64,000 nt of DNA, taken from NCBI GenBank assembly GCA_905221605.1, contig CAJNDS010000743.1, positions 1-64,000 on the forward strand. The letters are read 5' to 3'. Every line of letters starts with the position of its first letter. Position 1 is the stretch's first letter. Both the position numbers and the translations under genes were made by a program. This document shows, in pieces, positions 54,468-64,000 of this stretch. Under the pieces are notes generated by a model. The model worked only from the letters and a program-made list of their open reading frames with translations, was not told where the DNA came from and did not search any database. Origin of the DNA: Symbiodinium natans (taxonomy: Eukaryota > Sar > Dinophyceae > Suessiales > Symbiodiniaceae).

Positions 54468-55519
54468 GCGAAGGATGAAGGTAGGAGATGATCTGCAAGA
54501 AGAGAGCTGATCAAGATCGAGAAGAGAGGAGAGGGAGTTTCTTCTTCTTCCGCTTATGTATCCGTTGTTTTTTCCAAGCATTCCTTGCTGTTTCCCTTCT
54601 ACTGCGTCTTCCTCTCTTGCTGACTGAGAAAAGACAAGATTCTTAAGATCAAGGACAGCGGAAGGGACAGGGAAACCTTTTTCGCCTTTCTTATCTGTCC
54701 CTTTGAATCTCTTCAAACCATGAACAGAAGACATAGGCACGCATGAGAGAAGGCAAATTAGAGCGAACACTGGAAATTAACCCTGCTCCAGAGGGGGAGA
54801 GGGAGCCCCTTTCTGCAACTCACAAAACAATGTTTTCTTCCCTCTCTCTGATAGTCCATTTGCTTCTTTTTGACCTGTCTTATTTTGCCCGTAAGAGAAG
54901 ACAAGCACTCGGGTCAGCTCCTTGTCGTTTTCTCCCAGTTGTCTCTTCATGTCTTTTTGTGTATTCATTTGTTTCGTATGCAAGAAAGGAGCCAAAGCAG
55001 ACGGAAAAGCGAGGAGTGCGTTTCCTCCCAGTCTTATGCGCTCATTCTTCTCAATAAGATAATAGAGAGAAGCACTCTGGTTCATTCTTTGCTGTTTTCA
55101 TCCTACAATCTCTTCCTCTCTCGCTGAACGAGAAAAGAAGAGAGCAAGGGCAACGACAAGGTACAAGGAAAACTTCTTCCTACTTTTGTCCATTCTTTAT
55201 TGTTTTCCCCCTGCAGTCTCTTCCTCTCTCGCTGAATGAAAAAAGAAAAGAGCAAGGGCAACGAAAAGGGACACGGAAAGCGTCTTCCTCTTTTTTTTTG
55301 CAGTTCCCTTGAATTTCCTAAGCACAAAAGAACAGAAAACCTGGCAACGCAGGAGAGAAAGAAAGCAAAGAGAGGGTGTAAGGGCACTCAGCGGCCTCCC
55401 TTCTTGCCACGAACAAAAACAATCCATCCTCCCCTCTTTTCCCGTCCATTAACTTCTCTTTTCCTTGTCCTCTTGTGTATTCATTTGTCACGTGTGTAAG
55501 AAAATATTTGGCTTCGAAC

Positions 55520-55910
55520 ATCCCCACCCTCTCTTGGTAGAGATACTCTGGGGTTGGGCACTCCAGCAACACTCTGGGGCTGGGCTCTCGAGGGAGACAC
55601 TGGGGTTGGGCTTCAGGGAGACTCTGGGTTTGGGCACTGGGGTTGGGCCTCTGGGGTTGGGCCTCCAGAAACTCTGGGGTTGGAGACTCTGGGCTGGGCA
55701 CTCCTGGAAACGGTGGGGTTGGGCGCCCTAGGGAGACTCTGGGGCTGGGCTGGGGTTGTCTGGGGTTGGGCACTCCAGGGCCACTCTAGAGTTGGGCACT
55801 CCAGGGACACTTTGGGGTTGGGCGCTCCAGGGATGAGCGAGGAGTAGACCGGGCGAGGAGAAGAGTTCCGGGCGAGGAGAAGAGTCCCGGGCAAGGAGAA
55901 GAGTTGAGTT
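55520..55910. repeat. G-rich minisatellite inserted in copy 2
   Basis: Variable units of CTCTGGGGTTGGGC, CACTCCAGG and similar, ending in GAGGAGAAGAGT repeats. Copy 1 lacks it: there TCACGTGTAAAAGAAAGC runs straight on to GAGAGAGGAGAG. Confidence 0.85.
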
Positions 55911-56178
55911 CAAAATCAAACAACCCCACACCGAGGGTGGGCAACAAAGAAGAGAGAAGGGAGATAAGAGAGACGAGCGAGGATGATGGTGGCGAGATTC
56001 ATGTGCATTCTTGCATGTTCCGTTTTCCTGCTGTAAGAAAAGCGCAACAGAAGTGGGAAAAGAAAGACGAGGCAGGATGAGTAGTGACTGAAATTGCCGC
56101 CTTGTATATGTATTTGTCTTTCTGTAACGAGATAGACTATAGAACAGGGATAAGAGGGGAGGGGGAATTTCTTCGCAC

Positions 56179-56337
56179 GCCCGACTTTCACAAAAAGAGC
56201 AAAGGGAAGCCTTGTTCCCCAAGCAGTCTACTGTTGGATTCTAAACTCATTGTTTTCTTCCCACAATCTGCAGCGAAGCAAAGAATGTCTCTTTCCATCT
56301 CGTCTTATCCATTTGCTTCTCGTCTGGAAGAAAGGAA
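56179..56337 (-). repeat. 159-bp segment, inverted copy
   Basis: Reverse complement of 54202-54360, flanked on the left by the shared GAATTTCTTCGC and on the right by the short (GA)n. Confidence 0.9.
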
Positions 56338-56340
56338 CAA

Positions 56341-56372
<32 letters not shown>

Positions 56373-57020
56373 ATGCGAAGGATGAAGGTAGGAGATGATC
56401 TGCAAGAAGAGAGCTGAACAAGATCGAGAAGAGAGGAGAGGGAGTTTCTTCTTCTTCCTCTTATGTATCCGTTGTTTTTTTCAAGCGTTCCTTGCTGTTT
56501 CCCTTCTACTGTGTCTTCCTCTCTTGCTGACTGAGAAAAGACAAGATTCTTAAGATCAAGGACAGCGAAAGGGACAGGGAAACCTTTTTCGCCTTTCTTA
56601 TCTGTCCCTTTGAATCTCCTCAAACCATGAACAGAAGACATAGGCACGCAGGAGAGAAAGAAAGCAAATGAGAGCGAACACAGGAAATCAACCCTGCTCC
56701 AGGAAAAGAGGGAGCCCCTTTCTGCAACTCACAAAACAATTTTTTCTTCCCTCTCTCTGATCGTCAGTTTGCTTCTTTTTGACCTGTCTTATTTTGACTC
56801 ATCTTCTTGCATTTTATCCTTTCTCCTTTGTAAGAACACAGCCAAAGAAGAGGCTGCGGGAGGGTGAACACCTTTTACCGACACATTCCCTTCAATCTAC
56901 TCGAATAGAAGACGGAACAGAAGACGTCGGAACACGAGAAAGAAGGCAACAGAGGGAGAATTACTGGAGTCTGCCATTTGCTTTTCCTGTCTCCTTTGTA
57001 AGAAAAAGCCAAAGAAGAGG

Positions 57021-57140
57021 TTGAAGAGGAGACGGAGGATGAAGAAGGCAAAATGGAAGGAATGAGCGGGCTCAACCCCCTTGAAGAGGAGACGGAGGAT
57101 GAAGAAAGCAAAATGGAAGGAATGAGCGGGCTCAACCCTG
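57021..57140 (+). repeat. 60-bp tandem repeat, two copies, in frame
   Basis: Two units with two or three changes. The open frame encodes LEEETEDEESKMEGMSGLNP twice, then continues to a TAA at 57,251-57,253. It may be low-complexity purine DNA rather than a gene, since the same AACCCTGCTC-AG-GGG-CCCC tail occurs at 54,780 and 56,690. Confidence 0.8.
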
Positions 57141-57266
57141 CTCTAGGGGGGGAACCCCCTTTTGCAACGATCTCGTCTAGAAGAAAGGAACAAAGTGTGC
57201 GTGTGTGGGTGTGTTGTGTGTGGAGAACAATTAAAAGGTCATATCATACATAAAGGTTCCTGCCAC

Positions 57267-57298
<32 letters not shown>

Positions 57299-57486
57299 TA
57301 CTTTTATTTCTTGTTCACCAAGATTTTAGAAGGCAGGCTTCGATCCACCGGCGATCTGAAAATCTACGCAAGACTAAGCCCTGAGCGCTAAACCCTGAAT
57401 TCTAAACCCTCATCATCGTTAGGCGCGGCAAGAAATAGACCCATCATCCCCTGGTCCCTAGCCCCTCCAAGCCACATCCCTGCAAT
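57141..57486. other. no gene recognised; (TA)n(TG)n microsatellite
   Basis: (TA)n then (TG)n at 57,268-57,299; short CTAAACCCTGAATTCTAAACCC telomere-like words near 57,390. Boundary between satellite-rich and unique DNA. Confidence 0.6.
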
Positions 57487-57831
57487 GTGGACGTACACTT
57501 CTACCAGGCGGGCGGCAGAAAACACCCCTCCAAGATGATTTGTTCATCTTCGCCTGTTCGTGCCAACTTAATCGCATCTTCATCAATTGGGCAAAACATA
57601 GAAATCATAGAACTCATACACCACCATTACAATGAACTACATTCATTCTCTCCCAAGAACAAAACGCGAAATCGCGTAGCAGCTAAACTAAGCAGTATCG
57701 TGAACGTAGTTAGAGCTGCTTGTACCATTAGCCGGCAATTTCATTTTATAAGCGAACAACGCGGAGCTGTGCTTCATTCTCTTCCGAAACTCCCGTACTT
57801 TGACTTCAAAATGTTCGAATTCTTCCCATGA
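57487..57831 (+). CDS. open frame, unidentified
   Basis: A 114-codon frame from ATG/GTG-proximal sequence to TGA. It has balanced composition with IGQNIEIIELIHHHYNELHS, AAKLSSIVNVVRAACTISRQ and a C-terminal FDFKMFEFFP. It is not Arg/Pro/Ala-skewed like the shadow frames elsewhere, which favours real coding. No family recognised. The next frame, 57800-58180 (with QYFCGPEEGLELLVGPRHAC), may belong to a following exon. Confidence 0.35.
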   Translation: MDVHFYQAGGRKHPSKMICSSSPVRANLIASSSIGQNIEIIELIHHHYNELHSFSPKNKTRNRVAAKLSSIVNVVRAACTISRQFHFISEQRGAVLHSLPKLPYFDFKMFEFFP

Positions 57832-57839
57832 TGTGGACC

Positions 57840-58180
57840 ACCAACTCAGACATTTACAGTTTGAACTTGGGGGAGCTAGTATGATTAGTAGCGCTTTTTC
57901 ATCCAGCATTCCACCCTTCCCGCTCTGGTCAGGTCAGTATTTTTGCGGCCCTGAAGAGGGCTTGGAGCTTTTGGTGGGACCGAGACATGCCTGCGTCCAA
58001 CGTAAGGATGGGACTTCTGCTATTTCTGCGGATTTGTATTTTGCTATTTTGGGTTTATGGGCTTCGGCTGCCTTGGACAATGCGGAAAACTCCGGGAAGT
58101 TAGTAGGCCCCAAACCCCACTTCCCAGGCTTGTACTCGCTAGGCGTCAGTGGGGAGGTTTGTCGGCTTAGTCGACCGTAA
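57840..58180 (+). CDS. candidate exon, unidentified
   Basis: Open frame containing HLQFELGGASMISSAFSSSI, then GLELLVGPRHACVQRKDGTS and ADLYFAILGLWASAALDNAE, closing at TAA. Composition is globular. It follows the 57,487 frame closely on the same strand, in a different phase, so one intron or a frameshift would be needed to join them. Function unknown. Confidence 0.3.
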
Positions 58181-59070
58181 GAGCCACAAATCTGGGGGGG
58201 CCCCTAGCACCTGAATCACCACAGGTAGCACCTTCAAGTCCTCCAGATGAAGCCGTTCTGATGCCTGGGTGTAGGTTTGTAGAGACCTAGACCTCACGGA
58301 GGAGGACTGTCGGCGAAAGAGTTTACAGATGAACAGAGACATTTTCCAAGCCGGTGGCCTGGAGCCATGGAGTTGAGAGATCACAACTCGCCTGAACCCT
58401 CATTCATACCCCGCATAGACTCGAAAGCGCAAACAACATACAACTGACCTGACATCAGCCATGGCTGTGGATTCCCATCCTGGGAGCATGCCAGTGAGCA
58501 GGGGGCTTTGTTTTGGTGCTGTTAAGGTCATCTTGTGTCTTTGAAAGTTCTGCCAGAAGCCCTGCTCCCTCAATCACAGACTCACAAGCTCAAGGCGCTT
58601 GAAGGAGTAAAGGCCCAAGGGGGCAGAGTGCAAACCCGTTTTGTTTGGCTTGAAGTGGGACCAGATGGCCTGTTTGGGCCGACTGGTCTCTTTAAGACTG
58701 TGTTCTTGCGTGTGGTGTTTCGATGACAGAAAGAAGCGATCTCCACAGCCTCCGATGTGCGTCACGCTGTTCTCCAGAACCAGTTGAAAGACCCAGGAGT
58801 CTCACTTTGAATAGGTCGAACTACGCAGGGCAGGTGAGCAAGAACTGTCCAAAGCATCTCTGCATGTTTGAGCCAGGCAGCCACGCAGGGTTCTCTCAAA
58901 GCACTGGTTGGCCTCAGCGGGATTTCCCAGTAGCCTTAACTACTTAATGTGCACGTACTCGCATTGTTGATTCCACCCGTACAGTTGAACATGCAAGGCA
59001 GACATGTTGACAGGTCGAATGACAGAAGAGTGCCCCGCATTGATGCCCAGTACGCTACACCGAAACCTTT
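58181..59070. other. no gene recognised
   Basis: Short frames on both strands; a - strand frame at 58139-58384 is possible but unsupported. No repeats seen. Confidence 0.4.
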
Positions 59071-59593
59071 GTGAGCGTTTGTCCTTGCATGAGCGGTGAA
59101 CCTCATCTTCGCCTTCCGCCTTTTGAGGGCAACAATGCGCCGGAGCACGCAACAAAGTTGGCAGGAGAGCTTGATAAAGCCATAAGTGCAGGAGAGAATG
59201 TTCTGATCCCGTCTGCGCAAGAGGCAGACTTGCCTCATCAGCCGAGGTACACCCTTCGAGAGACTCATGGTTGCAACATGTTGCAACGCCTCAGAATACC
59301 AGCATGGTTCGAGTCTACGCAGTGCATGCGGAGCCAGGTGCCGGAAAGTCAACTGCTACAGCACTGGCAGCGCTTGAACTGTCAGACAGCCGAAGGATGT
59401 AACCGTGCTTTTGCAGAACGACTTTGAACGGCAACTAAAGAGTTTTTTGCGCCTCTCCAATGTGGAGTTTACTGCGGAAACTGCCCGCCCCTGCTTCACC
59501 AAACTGCAGGACAAGGGGATCAGACTGAGGGTATTTCAGAACGGGTATTTCTTGGCGGTGTCCTGGATGATGGTATTCTCGATCAGGAGATAG
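59071..59593 (+). CDS. two overlapping-phase candidate exons, unidentified
   Basis: 59092-about 59400 reads HLRLPPFEGNNAPEHATKLA, ELDKAISAGENVLIPSAQEA and WFESTQCMRSQVPESQLLQH. From about 59405 the next phase reads VLLQNDFERQLKSFLRLSNV and FTKLQDKGIRLRVFQNGYFL to a TGA. Either there is a short intron near 59,400 or one indel. The - strand is open over 58936-59352 as well. No family recognised. Confidence 0.3.
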
Positions 59594-59972
59594 ACTGAGA
59601 GTGCTTGCCCGGGCTGCATGTGACAACCTTCACCAGGTCATTTTCATCGTGCAGTGCGAAGCTGCAGCGGAAGACATTAAAACTCTTCAATGGTGATACG
59701 ACAGAATATCACGGCAGCAGATACCAGCAGCATTCTACTGATGGTCAAGAGAACAAACTCTGGCGCTTCTGAGTTGCACGGATGATTTGCAAAAACTTTT
59801 CATGAAGCGAAGCGTTTTTCTTTTGGGGAGAAGGTGCCTTTCAATCCAGAGCTCCAGTGAAAACAAACAACTGCCGCGTCCAGGAACAGTAGAACCTCTA
59901 CAACATTCCTCCAAGCTCCCTCGGAGAAGTACAGAGTTCGGCTTGCTCCTTTCAGCAGAGATGTTCAAAGCC

Positions 59973-60320
59973 TCAAGTCGCAAAATCTGAGATATGGGAG
60001 GCGTGCCAGATCATGCCACATGCTTCTGCCACCTTTCGTTTTTGTCCCCTGGGCCTCATGCAGCCCGCCTTGCGAGCTCTGCTGTGTAATCTCAGCGTTG
60101 CTGGGCATGGCATTCCGTTGGTTTTGAATTCGCCTCTGTGAAGTTCCGAGAGCTTGTAAAAAATCGGGGAGCCTTCGGAATAGAGTGTCTCTTCCACCTT
60201 CTGTCCAGTATGGAGGTCAATGGAGGTCTGTTGAAGGGCTGAAGTGAGAGGCGTCAGGTCAAACTGACCTCGCAGGCTGAGTCGACCCTTACAGTCCACA
60301 CTGACGCGTGCAGACAGCAT
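59973..60320 (-). CDS. open frame, unidentified
   Basis: A - strand frame of 115 codons whose first 70 residues look like a folded protein: ARVSVDCKGRLSLRGQFDLT, SIDLHTGQKVEETLYSEGSP, FYKLSELHRGEFKTNGMPCP. The later part is basic and weaker. No domain recognised; the real exon may end near 60,100. Confidence 0.3.
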   Translation of the reverse strand: MLSARVSVDCKGRLSLRGQFDLTPLTSALQQTSIDLHTGQKVEETLYSEGSPIFYKLSELHRGEFKTNGMPCPATLRLHSRARKAGCMRPRGQKRKVAEACGMIWHASHISDFAT

Positions 60321-61548
60321 GCCAAAGAGCGGTCCGTGTGTGGCCTTGACTCATTTTCGTGAAACGGGAAAAAGCAGCGAGCAGCGTTTCTGAATCCCCA
60401 CTTCTCCGCTATCGCTCTGTCTCTCTCAGACACAGCACACAATGAGAGAAGGCGCATGGTGGCGCACGTGTGCTGTTCTGTGACTGTGCACTGCATCAAA
60501 AAGAAGCGCTCTGCGCGATATGCTTCCTCTCTGTGCCGGCACTTGGTACACGTATGGCATCGCAGACTGACGACAAAAGGAGCACCAGGATGAGCCGCAT
60601 GCTCCGGGAATTTGCAGTGTCTTTCCAGGTATGCACCTGGGCCTCCATTGATGTATTGGCCAGGCCGCTCCGGAGAGAGGATCCCGCCAGCGAAAGGACA
60701 AGAAGGAACGACCGCCTCAGAATGATTCCGAACAGCTCGTCGGCAGATCTCTGATGATTGTATGGAATGTAGGCGATGGCAGATGCACCGGTGCCGAGAT
60801 TGCTGTGCTTTGAATTCGGTTGGCAGCAGCAGCAGCAGGGAGCTTCCTCCTACCTACAAGCTGTCCCTCGGAAAGCGGTGTAGGCTTCCGCTCCTCTTGG
60901 CTCAGTTTTGGAGACGACCTCACAGTTCCATAGGAATCTCTCTATGTTTCATGTTGATGATGTTTTAAATTATACAGGCAGGCTAGTCATCGTATAGACA
61001 TGCACCCAACACGCCGGGGAAATGTTGACTTGTTTGACCATCGTGCGAGAGAGAATATGGGCAGTGCTGCACACTGCTAGACATGAAGCATGTTCCAGAC
61101 GCAGCAATCACATACTGGGCCATGGCGGCCATGCCGTTCTGAAAAGTGGAACGCCACAGGAGACTGAGTGAAGAGCCCAAAGTGCTGGACATGAGCTAAC
61201 CAGCTAACCGTTGCGGCACATCTGGGAGCTGTTCTTTCGCCCCGGTCCGGGTGTGGACCGCAAGAGCTATTTCAACTGCAGAGTCGGGCTGCGCTGGGCT
61301 TTATGTTCGCGCTTTTGGCTGAATTCCTTACGTACTTGGGACCAAATCGCAGCATCAGAATAATCGGATAGGGTTGGGAAGGGCTTCGCCTGCTTTGCAT
61401 GTTTCAATCCTTCTCCATCCATTCATTCTACTTCTACATCCTCTTCGCAGCACGAAGACGGGTGCACAGGCACAATGGAAGGCAGTTTTGTACACCACAC
61501 CAGATTCCGGACATTCACGACTTAGCATCGTGAGACCTGGTACAGTAA
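60321..61548. other. no gene recognised
   Basis: Several frames of 60-95 codons on both strands without domain or clear splice sites. Confidence 0.4.
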
Positions 61549-61995
61549 TTGTTGAGAGAAGCAAGCAAATTACTATCAGGTCAGCAAGCTCTTCTGACCT
61601 GCGACACTGTGCAGGGACTGACTGGCCCCCTTAGAGCCTTAGAGTTCTTTGCGGACCCTGAACACTCCGAATCCAAACACCGTTTTGCTACCCACTCGAA
61701 AGCCCACCTGCACATCCTGAAAAATCCCCGCCTAAACTCAATGTGTATTGACATGGTTTTTCGGCTTCGACACAATGCCAAACCTGCGATTGCGCAAATA
61801 CTCGTACAGCAGATGTCCCAAGCGCTCGTTCTTGCACGAAAACAATACCCTGCCAAACGCTGCTTTGTAGAACAAAGTTGCTTTTGCAACACGCAGGGAT
61901 ACCCGGACTACAACATCGAACCGTGCATTTCGTTAGACATCAGTGTCAATGCCTGCGAGGAACAGCTACTTTCAATGACAGCCGGCTTTCAATGA
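61549..61995 (+). CDS. open frame, unidentified
   Basis: A 148-codon frame from GTG to TGA, one of the better non-repetitive frames. It reads LTGPLRALEFFADPEHSESK, SMCIDMVFRLRHNAKPAIAQ, LVQQMSQALVLARKQYPAKR and DYNIEPCISLDISVNACEEQ. Helical and mixed composition with six cysteines in the second half. The opposite strand is also open over part of it (61581-61892), but the + frame is more protein-like. It overlaps the end of the - strand frame at 61946-62380 by 50 bases. No family recognised. Confidence 0.4.
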   Translation: MLREASKLLSGQQALLTCDTVQGLTGPLRALEFFADPEHSESKHRFATHSKAHLHILKNPRLNSMCIDMVFRLRHNAKPAIAQILVQQMSQALVLARKQYPAKRCFVEQSCFCNTQGYPDYNIEPCISLDISVNACEEQLLSMTAGFQ

Positions 61996-62380
61996 TCGCT
62001 TGCATCTTGGCAAGAAGGCCCAGGGCCGTGTGCTGAGGGAGGATCCTAGCTGATGGTGTCGAAACCGTGTTGGCCAGGCGCCCGTAGAGAATCATAGACG
62101 CATCCTTGCGCCAGTGCTTGGCAGGATTGGGCTTCGCTATGGAGCCGGATGGAAAGCTGAGGCAGGGCTCGGAGCTTGCAGTGTTGTTCTTGCGCCGAGA
62201 AATGCTTCTGCTGACAGGTGAGTAATCCAGAGCACATCGCCTGCAACCGAGGATTCGCATGCTCTTGAGTATTGCGGAGGAACATGCCCCTTGCTTCAGC
62301 ACAACAGGGAGTGCCTTTACACGCTTGCCTCTGCACCTCTCAGTTCCTGGAAGTATGGCGGCGGCCGGCTCCGTCCCCAT
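61946..62380 (-). CDS. open frame, unidentified
   Basis: A 144-codon - strand frame beginning MGTEPAAAILPGTERCRGKR. The middle reads LKQGACSSAILKSMRILGCR and IAKPNPAKHWRKDASMILYG, and the end LLAKMQAIIESRLSLKVAVP. It converges on the + frame at 61549-61995. No domain or targeting signal is recognised. One of the two convergent frames may be chance. Confidence 0.3.
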   Translation of the reverse strand: MGTEPAAAILPGTERCRGKRVKALPVVLKQGACSSAILKSMRILGCRRCALDYSPVSRSISRRKNNTASSEPCLSFPSGSIAKPNPAKHWRKDASMILYGRLANTVSTPSARILPQHTALGLLAKMQAIIESRLSLKVAVPRRH

Positions 62381-63330
62381 TTAGTAAGCAGTAGCCGCTG
62401 CCCTCCATCTGTGCATACTCAAAGAAACAGGGCGTGCATTCGGCTCACGCATGCTCATGCTTAGTTCCCTATACAAGGACAGATTGGATAGCGCCTGGCA
62501 TTCTCAAGATTTGAAGTTCCAAAGCAAGTCGTGCATTCGCATGTGCTCGTAACGGCCGGATTCGGGTCGCCCTCCCTGGATTTCATAAACTGCATATGTC
62601 CGAACAATTGTCCACGCTGACCTCCGCAAGACATGCAAGACCCCCCGCACACATGCGCACACATGCGCACCCGTTGAACGGAGGTCCTAGGTTTTTAGGC
62701 CTGCCACCCCCAACAGTAGGAGGGCGAGTCAGGTGCGTGTACATGGCTTCAGCCCTTTGGGGCTCGAGTCCCCGTTTTGCCTGCAGAAAGTTCAAACACA
62801 ACTTTGCCCCATACCAGCATCAAACCCGGGGACGCAGCGTGCGTTTACCTTTCAGAAGTTGTCGCAGAACCAGTAGCACCCACTTGGCTGCCTGGAGAGA
62901 AGGCTCCATCGGGCATTCCCCCTAGTTATATAACAGGCATTATATGCCAAAGCAAAGGGGGCGTAGGTGCCTTTCGGCAATATTCTTGCAGCATGTTTTT
63001 CTTTTTGGCGGATCTTCATGCAGCGTGCCGTCAAATTGCCGGAAAGCACGTGTGAGGGTGACAGTTCGCTCGGAATCACAGCATGAAGTGGCCCCGCGCC
63101 CACGCCATAGATCCTGATCACTCGGCCGACCGCGTAAAGTGGGGGGGTATGTCCGAAAATGCCTTAAGCATTTTTGCAGCAGGCATCTCCTGACCTCGCC
63201 ATAATTAGTTCCTGAGATATTGAGCATGTTGAGGTTCCCCGCTTCCGCGGCACTCCCTATTCTCAGGCTAATGTGATGAAAGAGCTGGGCAAGAGTTTGG
63301 CGCACACGAAACTCCAGGGGATGACACGGT
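62381..63330. other. unassigned, weak frames on both strands
   Basis: + 62777-63055 (contains AEPVAPTWLPGEKAPSGIPP) and - 62852-63121 (contains YGVGAGPLHAVIPSELSPSH) overlap and both look moderately protein-like; neither is supported further. Confidence 0.35.
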
Positions 63331-64000
63331 GGCCCGGTGGCCCGGTGGGGTGTGGGCAGCTGTATGTCTGGAGTCCCTCCTGTTTCCGGTCCATCCAGTG
63401 CAACCTGGGAAAATCTGGGCGGTGCCTTATTTCAGCGACGTGTCCCTGGTGAAATAGCGACGTCACGACCCCCTACTCGTAACACAACTACCCTGGCCCT
63501 TCCCTACTTCCACCTCGTCGGCGACTTGGGGCAGCTTGAAACACGAGGTACGTGGCCTAAACTGAATCAGCAGGCGTGGTTGAACTGTGTTCTAATGTAC
63601 GCAGGTGCAACAGCGCGGACTGGACCCCGCCAAGCAACCCAAGCAAGCCCCATGGCCGAACATTGGTGAGACCGCAAAGCGGGCCTCGCGGCCTCGGGGC
63701 CTCACCTCGCTGCCTCGCATGCCTCGGGGCCTTTCATGTCTCGTCTGGCACCACTGTTCCGTGCAGAAAAAGAGGTGATTGCAAGAACCCTGCCGTGACC
63801 CCCTCGTTGCGCTCTGTTCATGAGGGATCTATACAGGAAACATCAGGAAACTACGCAAGGACTTCCGCGCTTGGGTGTAGTACTAGTGCAAATGGGCGTA
63901 CAGCAATTACAGGAGGTGAAGGCCCAAAGCATCGTCGGTGGCCGTGTGTCACGGGGCGCACCTCGCGGCCTCACCTCGTGGCCTCACATTGTCAGGTCTG
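63331..64000. other. no gene recognised; short tandem words
   Basis: GGTGGCCC repeats at 63,329-63,349; GCCTCGGGGCCTCACCTCG-type words at 63,683-63,732 and 63,956-63,985. A + frame at 63337-63669 has no domain. Confidence 0.5.

Larger units (their letters stand above)
55190..56790. repeat. segmental duplication, copy 2
   Basis: Blocks 55,195-55,496, 55,967-56,178 and 56,360-56,760 correspond to the blocks of copy 1. Relative to copy 1 it has a 430-bp minisatellite insertion and a 159-bp inversion. Confidence 0.8.

Overview
The window looks like nuclear DNA of a dinoflagellate. The best evidence is one recognisable multi-exon gene, a cinnamyl/medium-chain alcohol dehydrogenase at about 36.7-42.0 kb. 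Its reading frame can only be assembled with a mixture of GT, GC and GA 5' splice sites and AG|G 3' sites, which is the known dinoflagellate splice pattern. A 13-base match to the dinoflagellate trans-spliced leader lies just upstream of it. Small AG|G-bounded exons of coiled-coil type, a copia-like retroelement relic, long poly-G tracts and TTTAGGG-like motifs fit the same assignment. The species cannot be told from the sequence.

Layout. 0-6 kb: gene-poor DNA with scattered candidate exons on the + strand, several of them coiled coil (2.9, 4.1-4.5, 5.6 kb), and microsatellites. 6.15-9.90 kb: a clearly AT-rich block bounded by 59-bp imperfect terminal inverted repeats. It contains a broken protein-primed family B DNA polymerase of the Polinton/Maverick/adintovirus type and is the most interesting object in the window. 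10.2-13.0 kb: a + strand coiled-coil gene whose last long exon encodes an acidic domain and a pentapeptide repeat. 13.8-15.2 kb, - strand: an unidentified reading frame, a copia RNase H tail with a purine tract behind it, and a PDZ-like exon. 15.4-18.7 kb: degenerate repeats and unassigned frames. 18.8-25.7 kb: a repeat family with a recent, nearly identical 1079-bp tandem duplication. 26.0-26.6 kb: the 3' end of a + strand gene with three TQT-type motifs and a coiled coil. 27.8-36 kb: a fold-back repeat, an Arg/Ser-rich terminal exon, poly-G tracts and isolated candidate exons. 36.3-42.0 kb: the alcohol dehydrogenase gene. 42.7-44.3 kb: a coiled-coil exon and a dispersed repeat.

From 44.7 to 57.3 kb the character changes. 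This stretch is almost all satellite and duplicated DNA: a palindromic CCCGGG-centred AT-rich satellite, hairpin repeats, a G-rich low-complexity tract that ends at a 100-N scaffold gap (48,630-48,729), four copies of a 600-bp satellite with telomere-like motifs, degenerate CCCTAAA-like sequence, and a purine/pyrimidine-biased segmental duplication whose two copies differ by an internal 159-bp inversion and a minisatellite insertion. Normal GC-richer DNA with unidentified candidate exons resumes from 57.4 kb to the end. The gap and the change in composition mean that the 44.7-57.3 kb block should be checked for a scaffolding join.

No rRNA, tRNA or CRISPR array was recognised and there is no bacterial-type operon. 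Most long open frames here are low-complexity shadows. Outside the dehydrogenase and the polymerase relic, gene calls rest on exon logic (AG|G acceptor, open frame, coiled-coil periodicity) and are marked as low confidence.
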